Below, piece after piece: positions 53,271 through 63,039 of a stretch of 63,500 nt of DNA. The stretch is from assembly GCA_905221605.1 (NCBI GenBank), contig CAJNDS010001001.1, forward strand, positions 675,549 through 739,048, in the 5' to 3' direction. The first letter of the stretch is position 1, and every line of letters begins with the position of its first letter. Position numbers and translations under genes: made by a program. Under the pieces are notes generated by a model. It did not search any database. It was not told the DNA's origin and saw only the letters and a program-made list of their open reading frames with translations. Source of the stretch: Symbiodinium natans (taxonomy: Eukaryota; Sar; Dinophyceae; Suessiales; Symbiodiniaceae).

Positions 53271-54644
53271 GATAACATTCCCTGTGTTGCCCTTTTCTTT
53301 TTTGGGAGTTCTTAAGCAATCCCTAAGGGCCCATGTACCTAATTTTTGTATACTTGGCCCCCAAATACCCTATGTAGCAAGGACTTTAAGGCCCAAGCTC
53401 CCTATTTGGGTACATAAACCCTAAACCCTAAACCCTTAGGGAATTAATAGTATCTCCTGGGTTTCCAGGGATTGGAGCTGAGCTGCGAAGCGCAGCTCGA
53501 CGGGCAACGTCACAGGGTCGGCGGTTGCCTGCGCAGCGCCCGGTGGCTAATATGAGGGCCTTAATAATTGGAATAGGGCTTTTGAGGGGGGTTTTGTAAT
53601 AACTGGAATAGGTTTTTTTTGGTTTTTATAGTAGAGCTATGTAGGGACCATAAGGGAATACTTTATTCCGACCCCTCTGTCTGTTGCTTAGGTTCTACCA
53701 GTTCTACCTTCACAATCTACAGTATGGTGGGAATCTCGAGTTTCTGCAGCACCATCTCTGGAGAGCGACTATAAGGTTTTCGGGTTTAGGGTTGAGCTCC
53801 AGAAAGTTGGAACATGGTCTAAGAATGAAGAGAGCCTAGGGTTTAGGGTTTAGGTTTAGGGTTTAGGTTTAGGGTTTAGGGTTACTGTTCTTTTTACCGT
53901 TTGGGGTATGGGGATAAGGGCATTCCATCTATTTTGAGTATACTGTAAGTCCCGCAGTGGGCTTGGGCTTAGGTTCTGCACGTGTTGAGCCCTTGCTGGA
54001 GCGGGATTAAAGACGGTTTAGGGTTTATGGGTTTAGGGTTTAGGGTTTAGGGTGATGATAAGCACCACAGCAAGATCGAAACTTACAACCAGCATTGCAA
54101 TCCCCTCGTGCGAAAGAACTGTCCCGAGCAAAACCCTTCAAGGGCCCCACCCCACTAGTTTCTACTTGAGCCCGGCAGACACCATAGAAGGCCGCACGTC
54201 GAAGAGCGCGGCCCAACAACGACAGAGCCTGAAACATGCCGCAACCCTAAACCCTAAACCCTAAACCCTAAACCCTAACCTTAGTTGTCCAGTAACCTGG
54301 GGGGAAGTAAAGGTTAACCTTTGGGACTTTATAGGGATCAGAATACCCCAAAAAGGTCAAAGGTTACCTACTCTACTACCAAGAAAGCAACAAAAGCCCT
54401 GCTTTTCCCCCCCTCCCCCTACCTCTGGAGTAGACCCAGAAAAAAAAAGTATATACTTTTTAGGTATAAGTAGCTATAATGGGAACCCAAAACCAAAAAA
54501 AGCATTAAAGTATAGTACTCCAAAGCCCAGTCCCTCCTGGTTTCACTGGGGCACCCCGCCCCAAGCCAACGGATGGGGAAAGCTTCGCCCCTGGTGCTCG
54601 CCGGCCTCTTCTGGCGGTTTGAGACTCAAAGCAAGGAAGGGCGG

Positions 54645-54712
54645 AGTCCTCAAGGGTTTTTTTTTTTGCCACCCGCCTAGCCGACCCCTACTGGGATCCT
54701 CAAGGGTTTAGG
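54645..54712 (-). mobile_element. Short retroposed tail with poly(A) and duplication
   Basis: On the minus strand the segment reads GTCGGCTAGGCGGGTGGC followed by A11, flanked by TCCTCAAGGGTTT on both sides (plus-strand copies near 54648 and 54702). A 3' poly(A) tail and a 13 bp target duplication are hallmarks of LINE/SINE retroposition. Related tails GGCGGGTGGC plus A-rich sequence occur at about 46140-46163, 46373-46390, 24029-24054, 26081-26098 and 16033-16048. Confidence 0.7.
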
Positions 54713-54757
54713 GTTTAGGGTTTAGGGTTTAGGGTTTAAGTCTAGGATTGCATGTAA

Positions 54758-56086
54758 GACCGCTACACACCGGAAGCCAGACAAAGGCCAACAGCCTTAG
54801 CAGCTTGGCCTGCTGCAGCAGCGGCGCTGCGTCGGGGCCAAGCACGCGTAGCACAGCATCCTCTCTCGAGGGGCGACTCAAAGAACGTCCAAGATGGGCT
54901 ATTAGGGTTTAATCAGGGTTCAGGGGTTTTTGGGTTTAGGGTTTAGGGCCTGCAATGTGCATCATCAACCCATAAGGGCCTACCCAGATGTCTCTGTCCT
55001 TAGATTTCCTGTCTATGGGGCGCTCTCGAGGCGAGCCTATGCTCACAAGTAGGCTAGGACGGGGAGACAGGGAACCGTTCCCCTAAAACCTACACTCTCC
55101 TCCCTAAAACCCTCCTCTTGGGTGTATGCGCTTCATCAATCAAGGAACCTCGCCCCAAACGTGGGTAACTGGCGGGTGCCATTGGGCAGAGAGCCACATA
55201 ACCAACTGGACCCAAGAGTACGTAACCTAGGAACAAGCAGGGCACCCTTTTTGGCTTATAAAGGGGCTTGTAAAGGGAACCTAAAACCCCGAAAAAACGA
55301 GGTTTTACTCTGGGCCCTAGCCCACGATTGAGGTGTTTGCAACTATGTTCAAAGTAAGGAGCCCTGTATGATCTTCAGAATCTTCCAATAAGCAAGCAGC
55401 ATTGTGCTCTTTGGCCCTAAACCCCAAACCCTAAACCCTGAACTCCCTAAACCCTTCTCCAAGAGACTTCGCCCGCCTGACCCTACAAGGCCGTGTGGAC
55501 CCGAAAGCCCTAAACCCTACCTACTTGGATGCTGCCCCTTAGACAAACAGTCGTTAATAAGACCCTAGACCCTAAACCCTAAACCCTAAACCCTAAACCC
55601 TAAACCTCCAAGTAAGCCCCAGACAGCCCGAAGCGCTCTGTGTTGGCTGCCGGGTGGCACGCTCCGAAAACGCCTCGGCACCGCCTCCGGGTCTCAAAAC
55701 GTCAGCGGCTACAGCTTTAGGGGCGCTTTCGGAGACCCTAAACCCTAAACCCTAAACCCTAAACCCGAAACCCTAAACCCTAAACCCTGAGTTCAAGATC
55801 ATGGAAGAGGAGCTTGGGATTTAGGGGGGTTTGGGGCCCGGGGGCCAAGGCTTGGAAACTGTGGCAATAGCACTCCAATTCCAGACCCACCATCTGCACC
55901 TGAGTATTCTGTTTTATGGGGTTTACTAATTAAGGGACCAAAGAAGATACCCCGAATTCCGGAAACGACCATATACCTCCTGCATGCCCTGTGTTTATTG
56001 TAGAAGTCACCGTGCCTGTAGCTTAGAGCAACCTCCGAAGACGCCTGAAACAAAGCTCTGCCAGACCTAACCCGCAAAGCCTCCAC
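54758..56086 (-). CDS. Candidate multi-exon gene, unknown function
   Basis: First exon from ATG 56086 (MEALRVRSGRALFQASSEVA, extent uncertain down to about 55800), then about 55622-55736 (APKAVAADVLRPGGGAEAFS), 55322-55417 (CLLEDSEDHTGLLTLNIVAN), 55205-55098 (VALCPMAPASYPRLGRGSL then IDEAHTPKRRV) and 54758-54896 (SREDAVLRVLGPDAAPLLQQ then AKLLRLLAFVWLPVCSG). Exons three and four join in frame across a 116-nt foldback intron (GC donor, AG acceptor). No domain is recognised; the last island is Leu-rich and helical. Confidence 0.45.
55206..55321 (-). mobile_element. F3 foldback forming a complete 116-nt intron
   Basis: On the minus strand the intron starts GCTAGGGCCCAGAGTAAAAC and ends TACTCTTGGGTCCAG. 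The ends are the inverted ends of F3. Inner stems are GGTTCCCTTTACAAG and AAAGGGTGCCC. The reading frame is open directly up to both borders and joins as IVVGYV. No other sequence is left in the intron. Confidence 0.75.
55523..55613 (-). mobile_element. F2 foldback at an exon border
   Basis: On the minus strand exon sequence SASGCLG runs up to GG|GCTTACTTGGAGG (GC donor), and the element ends CATCCAAGTAG|G. Five CCCTAAA units sit in one arm. Confidence 0.7.
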
Positions 56087-56284
56087 GAAAGTACCCTAAG
56101 CACCCAAACCCTGACCCTCATATGAAGAAACCCTGACCCTCATTGAGACTCCGACCCCCCCCCGCGCCCCCCCCCCCCCGCCCTAAACCTTAAAGCCCAG
56201 ACCCCAAATCCTCAGCCCCTAAACCCTAATCCCTACACCCGAAACCCCCAAAGCCTTACAACCTGAAGTATCGAAGCCCCAGGC

Positions 56285-57225
56285 CTCTCAGGGCCCACAA
56301 GGCTGGGAAGTGATCGGGCGGAAGCTTGTCCTGCAAGGGGATGTACAGGCTTGCGAGAGATGGAGTCATTACAGCTATTTTGGATGACTCCACGAGCTCA
56401 TGAACTCGATTCAAACACAGAAACAGGCTTTAGGATGTAGTGCACTTCCAGTCTAGGGTTTAGGGTTTGGGGCTTGTAAGGGTTTGGGAGTTGTAAGGGT
56501 TTAGGGTGTAGGACGCACCATCAGGAATCCCCAAGGGCCTCATACAGACAAAAGAAGGCCTACATGCGGACTCATGTGTGCCTGGCCCCTTGCCCAAGGC
56601 TTCTGGGTGTTCAAGATTAAACCCTACACCCTAAACCCTAAGCCCTAAACCCTAACCCCCTGAACCCTAAACCCTAAACCCCAACCTGAAAGGAGCTAAA
56701 GCTTTACGCGTGAGACTAACCCTGGAGTTGCCCTTCAGGAAGCCTTGTGCGCAGAAACACCTCTGTGACTACTTGAAGCTTCATGGGTACCTATAAAGTA
56801 GAGTTATTACCAGCACCCCCCCCTCCAACTCCCCTTTAAGCATAATATATAAGCCCCCCTTATTCAAGGGTATTTGGGGAGGAGGGGGGGGGGGGGGAGG
56901 GGGGCGGGTGCAGGCAAAAGAGTGCCTTGAATAAGGTCAGTCATGACCATCGTTTCGTTACTTATAACCCTGCTTATGAGTACCCATGAAACTCCAAGTG
57001 CACCAGCGCAACAGAACTTCTTCAGGCTACCAAGGACATGGAGTCTTGAGGACATCGGTGTGCAAGCAGTTTTGTTAAGGGTTCCCTAAACCCTAAACCC
57101 TAAACCCTAAACCCTAAACCCTAAACCCTAAACCTTTAGGGCTTAATGTTGAGGGTTGAGGGTGCGCGCGCCTTTTTTCTCGCCACTGCCAGCAGTTCAG
57201 ACAAGAGAACCGTGCCAGACATGAA
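56285..57225 (-). CDS. Candidate multi-exon gene, unknown function
   Basis: Islands: 57222-57160 (MSGTVLLSELLAVARKKARA, a plausible start), 57065-57003 (MSSRLHVLGSLKKFCC, followed by G|GTGCACTTGGAG, an F2 end as GT donor), about 56755-56700 (GFLKGNSRVSLTRK or, spliced, EVFLRTRLPEGQLQ), 56623-56512 (EALGKGPGTHESACRPSFV) and 56436-56285 (ESSKIAVMTPSLASLYIPLQ then LPPDHFPALWALRGLG, then a TAA). The F2 copy at 56771-56999 would be the intron between exons two and three. No family recognised. Confidence 0.45.
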
Positions 57226-57269
57226 CCCCCCAAACCCATCCCTAAACCCCTAAACCCTAACCCCTAACC

Positions 57270-57380
57270 CCTAACCGTAAACCCTAAACCCTAAACCCTA
57301 AACCCTAAACCCTAAACCCTAAACCCTAAACCCTAAGCCCTAAGCCCTAAGCCCTAAGCCCTAAGCCCTAAGCCCTAAAC
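57270..57380. repeat. Telomere array with CCCTAAG variant block
   Basis: Eight CCCTAAA units followed by seven consecutive CCCTAAG units; a homogeneous variant block inside a canonical array. Confidence 0.95.
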
Positions 57381-57445
57381 CGAACAAGTTAACCCTACAA
57401 TCCTATAAACCCGAAAGTTAAACATTCTCAGCAAAAAAAAAAAAA

Positions 57446-57730
57446 CCGAACACCCCGAAATTGTAGAGGTTCTTGGAGAGCCCCACCGCAAAGTCTGATG
57501 GCACCAGCTGCAGAAAGCGACGGGGTTTAGGATTTAGGGCAGTAAACAGAGCCAGTGTCCCTAAAAATGGAAAAACCCAAAACCCAAAACCCAAAACCCA
57601 AAACCCTAAACCCTAAACTTAAACCCTAAACTCAAAAAAGCCAAACTTTGTGGAATTACGAGCCTCGGGGAAACCAGCCTCGAGACCACGCCCCAGGAAC
57701 ATGTGCGCACGGTTACCACCATCACCCCTG
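57446..57730 (-). CDS. Minus-strand coding-like islands
   Basis: About 57446-57525 (RRFLQLVPSDFAVGLSKNL then YNFGVFG, ending at G|GTTTTTTT) and 57645-57722 (AHMFLGRGLEAGFPEARNST). Strongly protein-like; the gap between holds AAAACCC and CCCTAAA repeats. Unassigned. Confidence 0.35.
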
Positions 57731-58124
57731 GGGACCAAATGAACCCCAAAAATTGGGGCCCTATACCCTAGACTACAAGCATTCCGATTTAGGTATATGA
57801 ACCCTAAACCCTTTTAGGGTTCATTTCGTCCCCAAGGTAGGGCCTAAACCCTCAACCCTAAACCCTAAGCCCTAAGCCCTAAACCCTAAGCCCTAAACCC
57901 GAAACCCTAAGCTAAACCCCCAACCCTGTTGTTTACCATCCCCGGGTTCCGGGGTTCGTCTCAATAACATGCGCTGAACAACCACTAAGGGTAAATTTTC
58001 AGACATCAACCATCCAACTTTGAACCCTAAACCCTAAACCCTAAACCCTAAACCCTAAAGCCCAAACCCTAAACCCTAAACCCTAAACCCTAAACCCCAA
58101 ACCCCAAACCCCAAACCCCTACCA

Positions 58125-58365
58125 CTCTCTTGGGCGAGTGGGGTCTAAGCAGGGATCTCCTGGCTTGGGGCTGAAGCAGTTGGGCTCGAGATTGACTGTG
58201 GTTCGGGTTTGGGGTTCGGGTTTGGGGTTGGGGCTTGGGGTTTGGGGTTAGGGGTTTGGGGTTTGAGGTTTGGGTGTAGGGGTTAGGGCTCCCACATAGA
58301 GTTGGCCGGGCCGCAAAGCAGGGTTTCATGTCCGATCCGTTCTGCTGCTTCTCAGAAACATTCAT
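58125..58365 (-). CDS. Candidate first exon, unknown protein
   Basis: ATG at 58365 (MNVSEKQQNGSDMKPCFAAR then PTLC). The frame continues through degenerate TTTGGGG-type repeat (Pro/Asn/Thr run) into HSQSRAQLLQPQARRSLLRP. The central part is probably intron. Confidence 0.3.
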
Positions 58366-58745
58366 TCAACGTTCCCCTTCATTGCATCAAAAGTCCTGAT
58401 AACCTAGCATAGAGGGTTTAGGGTTTAGGGTTATACTCCCCTTAGAACCTGAATAAACATATATAATATGTTTAGTATCTTCTTGCCATCTATACTCCCC
58501 TTAAAACCTTAATGAACATAATATGTTTAGTATCCTCTTGGGTTTTATGTAAACAAAAATAAGAAAAAATGATTCCCAAGGGCGTATAGCCATTGCAGCG
58601 TTTGGGGTTCATCTAGTCCACCCGCCAAATCGACAAGAGCACCGCCCTGCCTCCATTATTCTTGGAGATACGCCTCAGCCAGGCATTCTAAAGCCCTAAA
58701 CCCTAACCCTGAACCACCATTAGAAGTAAGTGCTACTGTTAGGTT

Positions 58746-59165
58746 TTAGGGTTTAGGGATGAAACTAAGCCCTATGATCCCTAAGCTATAATTAAGAGCA
58801 GCGTGCCGTTCCCTCACATTTTGGCATGCTCGGAGGTTGATTTGGGTACTTCCAAGCTGGGTTACATTTACCCTAAACAACGTGATAGCCACAGTTACCC
58901 TACTTATAGTCCAACGTACCCTAAACAAGATTATAACCACAGTTACCCTACTTATAGTCACAAGTACCCTACACAAGGTTGTAACCACAGCTACCCTACT
59001 TCTAACCGTACTTTTTTAAATGCTCGTGAACCTCCAAGTTGGGTACTGCATGTTACCTTCATTCATGGGACGTAAAAAGGTCTTAATACTACTACGAGTA
59101 CTTGCTTCAGAACCCCAAAACAGTTGAAGATCATAATCCCCATATTCCCAGTATAAGTAGGAAGA
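58746..59165. mobile_element. Diverged F2-like element with CCACAGTTACCC tandem units
   Basis: Repeated ACCACAGTTACCCTACTTATA units (58880-59010) between degenerate ends GGGTACTTCCAA and GTGAACCTCCAAGT. Frames through it on both strands are repeat products. Confidence 0.6.
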
Positions 59166-59487
59166 ACATTTGGATGTTTTGGGATGTTCTCAAGCGAAAA
59201 GTAGAATAGAGTACTACGGGGGTTTATGTAGGGAGTGGATGATCCCAACGACGAATCGACGGCTTCTTTTCAAAGAGGGCCACATTGCCACTGACGAGTC
59301 AAAAGTCTCTTCCTGCAAGATGGTGGCGAGGGGAACACACTCAAAGTCCCCGTCGCTATACAAATCGCATCTACAAATCCGTGGACGGAGAGTGAGCCAT
59401 CGCGCGCATGTGAAACTAACTACAAGTCGGTGATGAGTCGGAACAGCAAGATGCCTTGGCAAAGGCGCCCAAATGGCGCGCTGCGCC

Positions 59488-61392
59488 TCAAACAACGAGC
59501 TCCTCCGGCGAAGATGCCAAATACTGCTCCACGGTGAAGTTCTTCGCGCCTCCATAGAAGTCGATGAAGAAGAAGCTGGAAATGTTCTCCTAGACCCAAG
59601 AGTCACTCAGTGACCTAGGAATACATCCTAGTAGCCCTAAACCCTAAACCCTAAACCCTAAACCCTAAACCCTAAACCCTAAACCCAGAAGCTGGAAAGT
59701 CTTCTCCTTGGCCATCCAGTAGGGCTTGAAGGAATGCGCCCGACTCCATCCCTTCATCTGCGGGTGCTTGCTGAAAAGATAGCTCAGCGCCAGATCACTG
59801 TCCGGGCCTTCAGGAGGGCCCTTCTCAGGGCCCGTTTAGGGTTTAGGGCTTAGGGCTTAGGGTTTAGGGTTTAGGGTGTAGGGTTTAGGGTTTAGGGCTT
59901 AGGGTTTAGGGCTTAGGGTTTAGGGTTTAGGGTTTCGGGTTTGGGGTTCCATAATACCAGTGGGGCTACGATGCCCTATGACCCCCCAGAAAAAGGCCCT
60001 TTTATAGGGTTAGGGTTGGAATCTGGGGATTATAGGACCAAAATAGCTCATTTTGGTATGATCCTAAAAACCTTATAAGGGAAAATCTGAAAGTATTCCT
60101 CAACAAATTTAATGGTTACCAGCACCCCCGAAACTACCCTTGAACCATAATCGTTGGGAGATGTTGGGGGGGGGTGCAGGTAGGGTTAGGGTTTAGGCCT
60201 TCTGGGACCGGCGTGAGCTTTCCCGCAATGGTGAGGCGGGCGCAAGGGGGGTCTTCCGCAGTGGTCTTGCAGCCGATGGCCTTCTCGGAGAAGGTCAGCG
60301 TCATGCGCGGGTCCGCCAGGATGTCCTGTTTTTCTTTTTTTTTGATCAAGGGGCTTTCCTACATTAGGGTTTGGTAAGCTTAGGGTTGTGTTATTAAGCT
60401 TCTTTTGGGGAAAAAACTCCTGGGGGGTTTCAGGGTTTGGTAGATGTATGGTTCAAATTTAAGATGTCCTGGGTGGCGGCATCCTCTGGGGGCAGGAAAG
60501 TGTAGAGGATGCCCGTGGAGTGTGACGCGTTGCCATCGCCTAGGATGGCCCCCTTAAAGCCCTCGGAAAAACTATTCCTGAACATGATCCTCTTAAACCC
60601 TAAACCCTAAACCCTAAACCCTAAACCCTAAACCCTACCCCTAAACCCAATAGTTAGGGGAAATAACAAGCTCCCAAGGGCCTACACCGAGTCGCTGACG
60701 GACATGATGTCGCCAAAGGGCTGGCCTCGGTTGGCCCAGGAACCATCTGGGTTGGCCTTTAAAACCCTTTGGACGAAGCACTATATGTATATGCATGCAT
60801 ATACATATATATATATAGATACACATGGTTTTGGGTTTAGGGTTCAGGGTTTAGGGTGTGTATATATTTATAGATAGATCCATATAATCCCGAAAATGGA
60901 AAATGTAAGAAAATCCCAAAAGCCGGCCTAGCCATATGACAATACGGGTAGCCCAATGTTATAGTAAGGATACCAACAAGGGTAGCCCGGTACGTAGCCC
61001 GCAAACCACATAATCCTAAGTGTACTCTTGTTTTAGGGGGCTGGTTTTAGCTTTAGAAGGGAACAGTGAACCAAAAAGAGTGCCGACAAAAGGGTACCGC
61101 TGGGCTGCCAAGTGGCCCTTGAAGGCGCAGCCCAGGCGCTCGCTGGCGCAGCTCGTGGAGGACGTCGCGTAGTCGCTGTTCCACACCTCGGATGGCCAAA
61201 AAAAAATATTCCCAAGTGTGATCCTCTTAACCCAATGTATGTGGGGGAAATAGAAACCGTGCCCCTTATAAGGGCCTGCCTGGGCACTAACCACCTTGCC
61301 AGCTTCACGTGCTGCGATAAGGGCGGCCGAGGACTGGTGGCAGAGGCGCCGCAAAGCAGCGTGGCGAGGGCGAGGGCGCGACAGCCCAGCAT
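59488..61392 (-). CDS. CREG-like secreted protein, seven exons
   Basis: Reconstructed by hand: exons (minus) 61392-61288, 61186-61098, 60766-60688, 60561-60469, 60325-60200, 59820-59707, 59589-59488 (TGA 59488-59490), joining to about 235 aa, the usual length of CREG (cellular repressor of E1A-stimulated genes) family proteins. Exon 1 is a signal peptide (MLGCRALALATLLCGASA). Matching blocks: LARWLVWNSDYAT, RGQPFGDIMSVSDS, STGILYTFLPP, DPRMTLTFSEKAIGC, EDPPCARLTIAGKLTPVPE, SYLFSKHPQMKGW and MAKENISSFFFIDFYGGAKN, then TVEQYL. CREG proteins have the fold of FMN-binding split-barrel oxidoreductases but usually lack flavin; they are secreted or lysosomal glycoproteins, and NISS here is a possible glycosylation site. 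Donors are GT, GT, GT, GA, GG or GC, GA. The exon 2/3 and 5/6 borders are the least certain. Confidence 0.88.
59590..59706 (-). repeat. CREG-like gene intron 6: telomere array plus F3 end, flanked by exon copy
   Basis: The intron begins GAGAAGACTTTCCAGCTTCT and the next exon begins GAGAACATTTCCAGCTTCT, a near-identical copy. Between are about six telomere units and the end of an F3 element (CTCTTGGGTCTAG), which supplies the acceptor. The donor is GA. Confidence 0.85.
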
Positions 61393-61529
61393 GGTGTCCC
61401 CGATTTTCGGGCTGTACTAGGGGATCCTTCAGAAGCTTTGAAGCGAAAGCTGGCAGAAGGAGGGTTGTTTGCTCTAGGGTTTAGGGTTTAGGGTTTAGGG
61501 TTTAGGGTTTAGGGTTTAGGGTTTAGGGT

Positions 61530-61805
61530 CAAGCTTGGACATGCAGGTGCAAGGTGGGCTGTGAGATCTGGGCAAGAAGTCTGTATAAGAGAAAGCCGGT
61601 GAACTCTCAGAATCCGAGGCCCCGAGCTGCGCATTGAGGAGATCATGTACTGAACACAATCGTCCTGACAGGGAAAGCTGACCAGTTGCTTTCGAAGCAG
61701 TGCATGCACCATGTCTGAATTCATCAACGCAAGTGAATGGTAGCTGGACAGGTTACAGGCTTTAGGGGTTCTATATAGGTGTGTTGAGGGTTCCAATTTC
61801 AACAT
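61530..61805 (-). CDS. Open frame upstream of the CREG-like gene
   Basis: About 90 codons open from ATG 61805 (ALMNSDMVHALLRKQLVSFP then CVQYMISSMRSSGPRI) until a telomere array. Same direction as the CREG-like gene and 140 bp upstream of it; could be the last exons of the next gene. Unassigned. Confidence 0.4.
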
Positions 61806-62184
61806 CAGTGTTTTTTGCTGGGCGGGGGGGGAGGGGGTTTGGCAGGGTAGCGGAGCAGAAACCTAATAGTACCCCAAAGCAGGAACAAGAAGGGTTCAGC
61901 TAGGCTGTAGGGCGTTTAGAGCCCCTAGGATCCATGTGCCTACACAGCCTCTGCTTGGGCCCTAAATCTACTCCATAGGAATCCTGTTAAGGCTCAAGTA
62001 TATGCTATCTAAGTACATGGATCCTTCGGCGGGTTTGGCAGGTGAACGGTCTCTTGCTACCCGTCGACTGTGCGGGGAAAGGGTTTGGGCTTTTTTAAGG
62101 CTGAAAGTCAAGTCTGGGTTGTACATCAAAGGGTTTAGGCCTTAGGGTTTTAGGTTTTAGGGTTTAGGGTCTCTTCTTGCGGCT

Positions 62185-62520
62185 CCGATCTTTGGAAACC
62201 TACAGCGAATTACCTCGAAGCAAAGACGCCACCCAAGTAGCAAGACCCTTCTAGGAGGGACTGCAGCGCCCTTGCCCTCACGCCCAACCCTAAACCCGAG
62301 ATCCGAAATCTTGAGGCAACCCTAAACCCTCAACCCTCAACCCTAATTAAACCCTAAACCCTAAACCCTAAACGCATCCCAACACAAGTGCCAATCCTGG
62401 CGTCGTCTGACGGGCATGGCCAGTAGACGGATCTCCTTATCGACCGGGAACGCAAAGCATGCAAGAGTGTGAGCGGTGCTTGAACGAAGCATGAAGCATG
62501 AGCATGATTCTACTGTTCCG
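62185..62520 (-). CDS. Minus-strand coding-like islands
   Basis: About 62375-62517 (CFMLRSSTAHTLACFAFPV then KEIRLLAMPVRRRQDWHLCW), starting right after an F3 element (GGTCCGGAACAG|TAGAA), and 62205-62285 (ARALQSLLEGSCYLGGVFAS, ending TCGAG|GTAATT, a GT donor). A telomere array lies between them. Unassigned. Confidence 0.4.
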
Positions 62521-62521
62521 G

Positions 62522-62594
62522 ACCCGGGAGTAACCTAGGAATAAAAAGGGTACCCAACCCAAAAAAAGGAAAAAGGGCCTACTCCCGGTCCTAG
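62522..62594. mobile_element. Compact F3 foldback with 5 bp duplication
   Basis: GGACCCGGGAGTAACCTAGG start, CCTACTCCCGGTCCTAG end, about 70 bp. CTGTT flanks both sides (TACTGTT before, CTGTTGG after), a probable target duplication. It is the shortest intact copy and best shows the family ends. Confidence 0.8.
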
Positions 62595-62597
62595 CTG

Positions 62598-63036
62598 TTG
62601 GCTGAACAACCAAGTCTCTCCGTCGCAGCCGAACTGGGAATCTACGACCACAGAATCATTCTTCCCGCTTCCAAGGGTGTCTTCTCCATCCCGAGCCACA
62701 TGCTTCCAGCTCCCACGGCATCGGGCGGCCCTAATATGCTACTGGAACTCCAGAAGCACCCCCCAAAAGGCCGGGCAGCATCAGCAGGATTCCACAGCCA
62801 TATACATCAATTCAGGGCATTCAAGCATCCATCAGCTGCGCGCGTCACGTGGCTTCCGTCATGGCTCGGGCGCTTGGGTGGTGTTGCGTGGGGATTCAAT
62901 GGGGCTTGAGGTTCTTCTTAACAAGACGGTGGAGGCATATGTCGACCATGGCGTTCACAAATGCTTGTTGAGAAAAAGTTCACGCATGAGTTGGCATGAA
63001 CCGAGCCCTGTATATTTGTCTAGGAATATTTTATAG
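62598..63036 (+). CDS. Two overlapping plus-strand frames, unknown
   Basis: Repeat-free 440 bp. Frame one: ELGIYDHRIILPASKGVFS then SHMLPAPTASGG, stop at 62909. Frame two: FRHGSGAWVVLRGDSMGLEV then LNKTVEAYVDHGVHKCLLR, stop at 63036. A splice from frame one to frame two is conceivable. No family is recognised and the direction opposes the block. Confidence 0.35.
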
Positions 63037-63039
63037 ACA

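Noticed and set aside
59214-59606. 130-codon minus-strand frame
   Set aside because: Overlaps the last CREG-like exon in the wrong frame and runs on into its 3' untranslated region.
61016-61354. 112-codon minus-strand frame
   Set aside because: Overlaps CREG-like exons 1 and 2; it joins intron 1 to exon 2, and only its EVWNSDYAT part is in the real frame.
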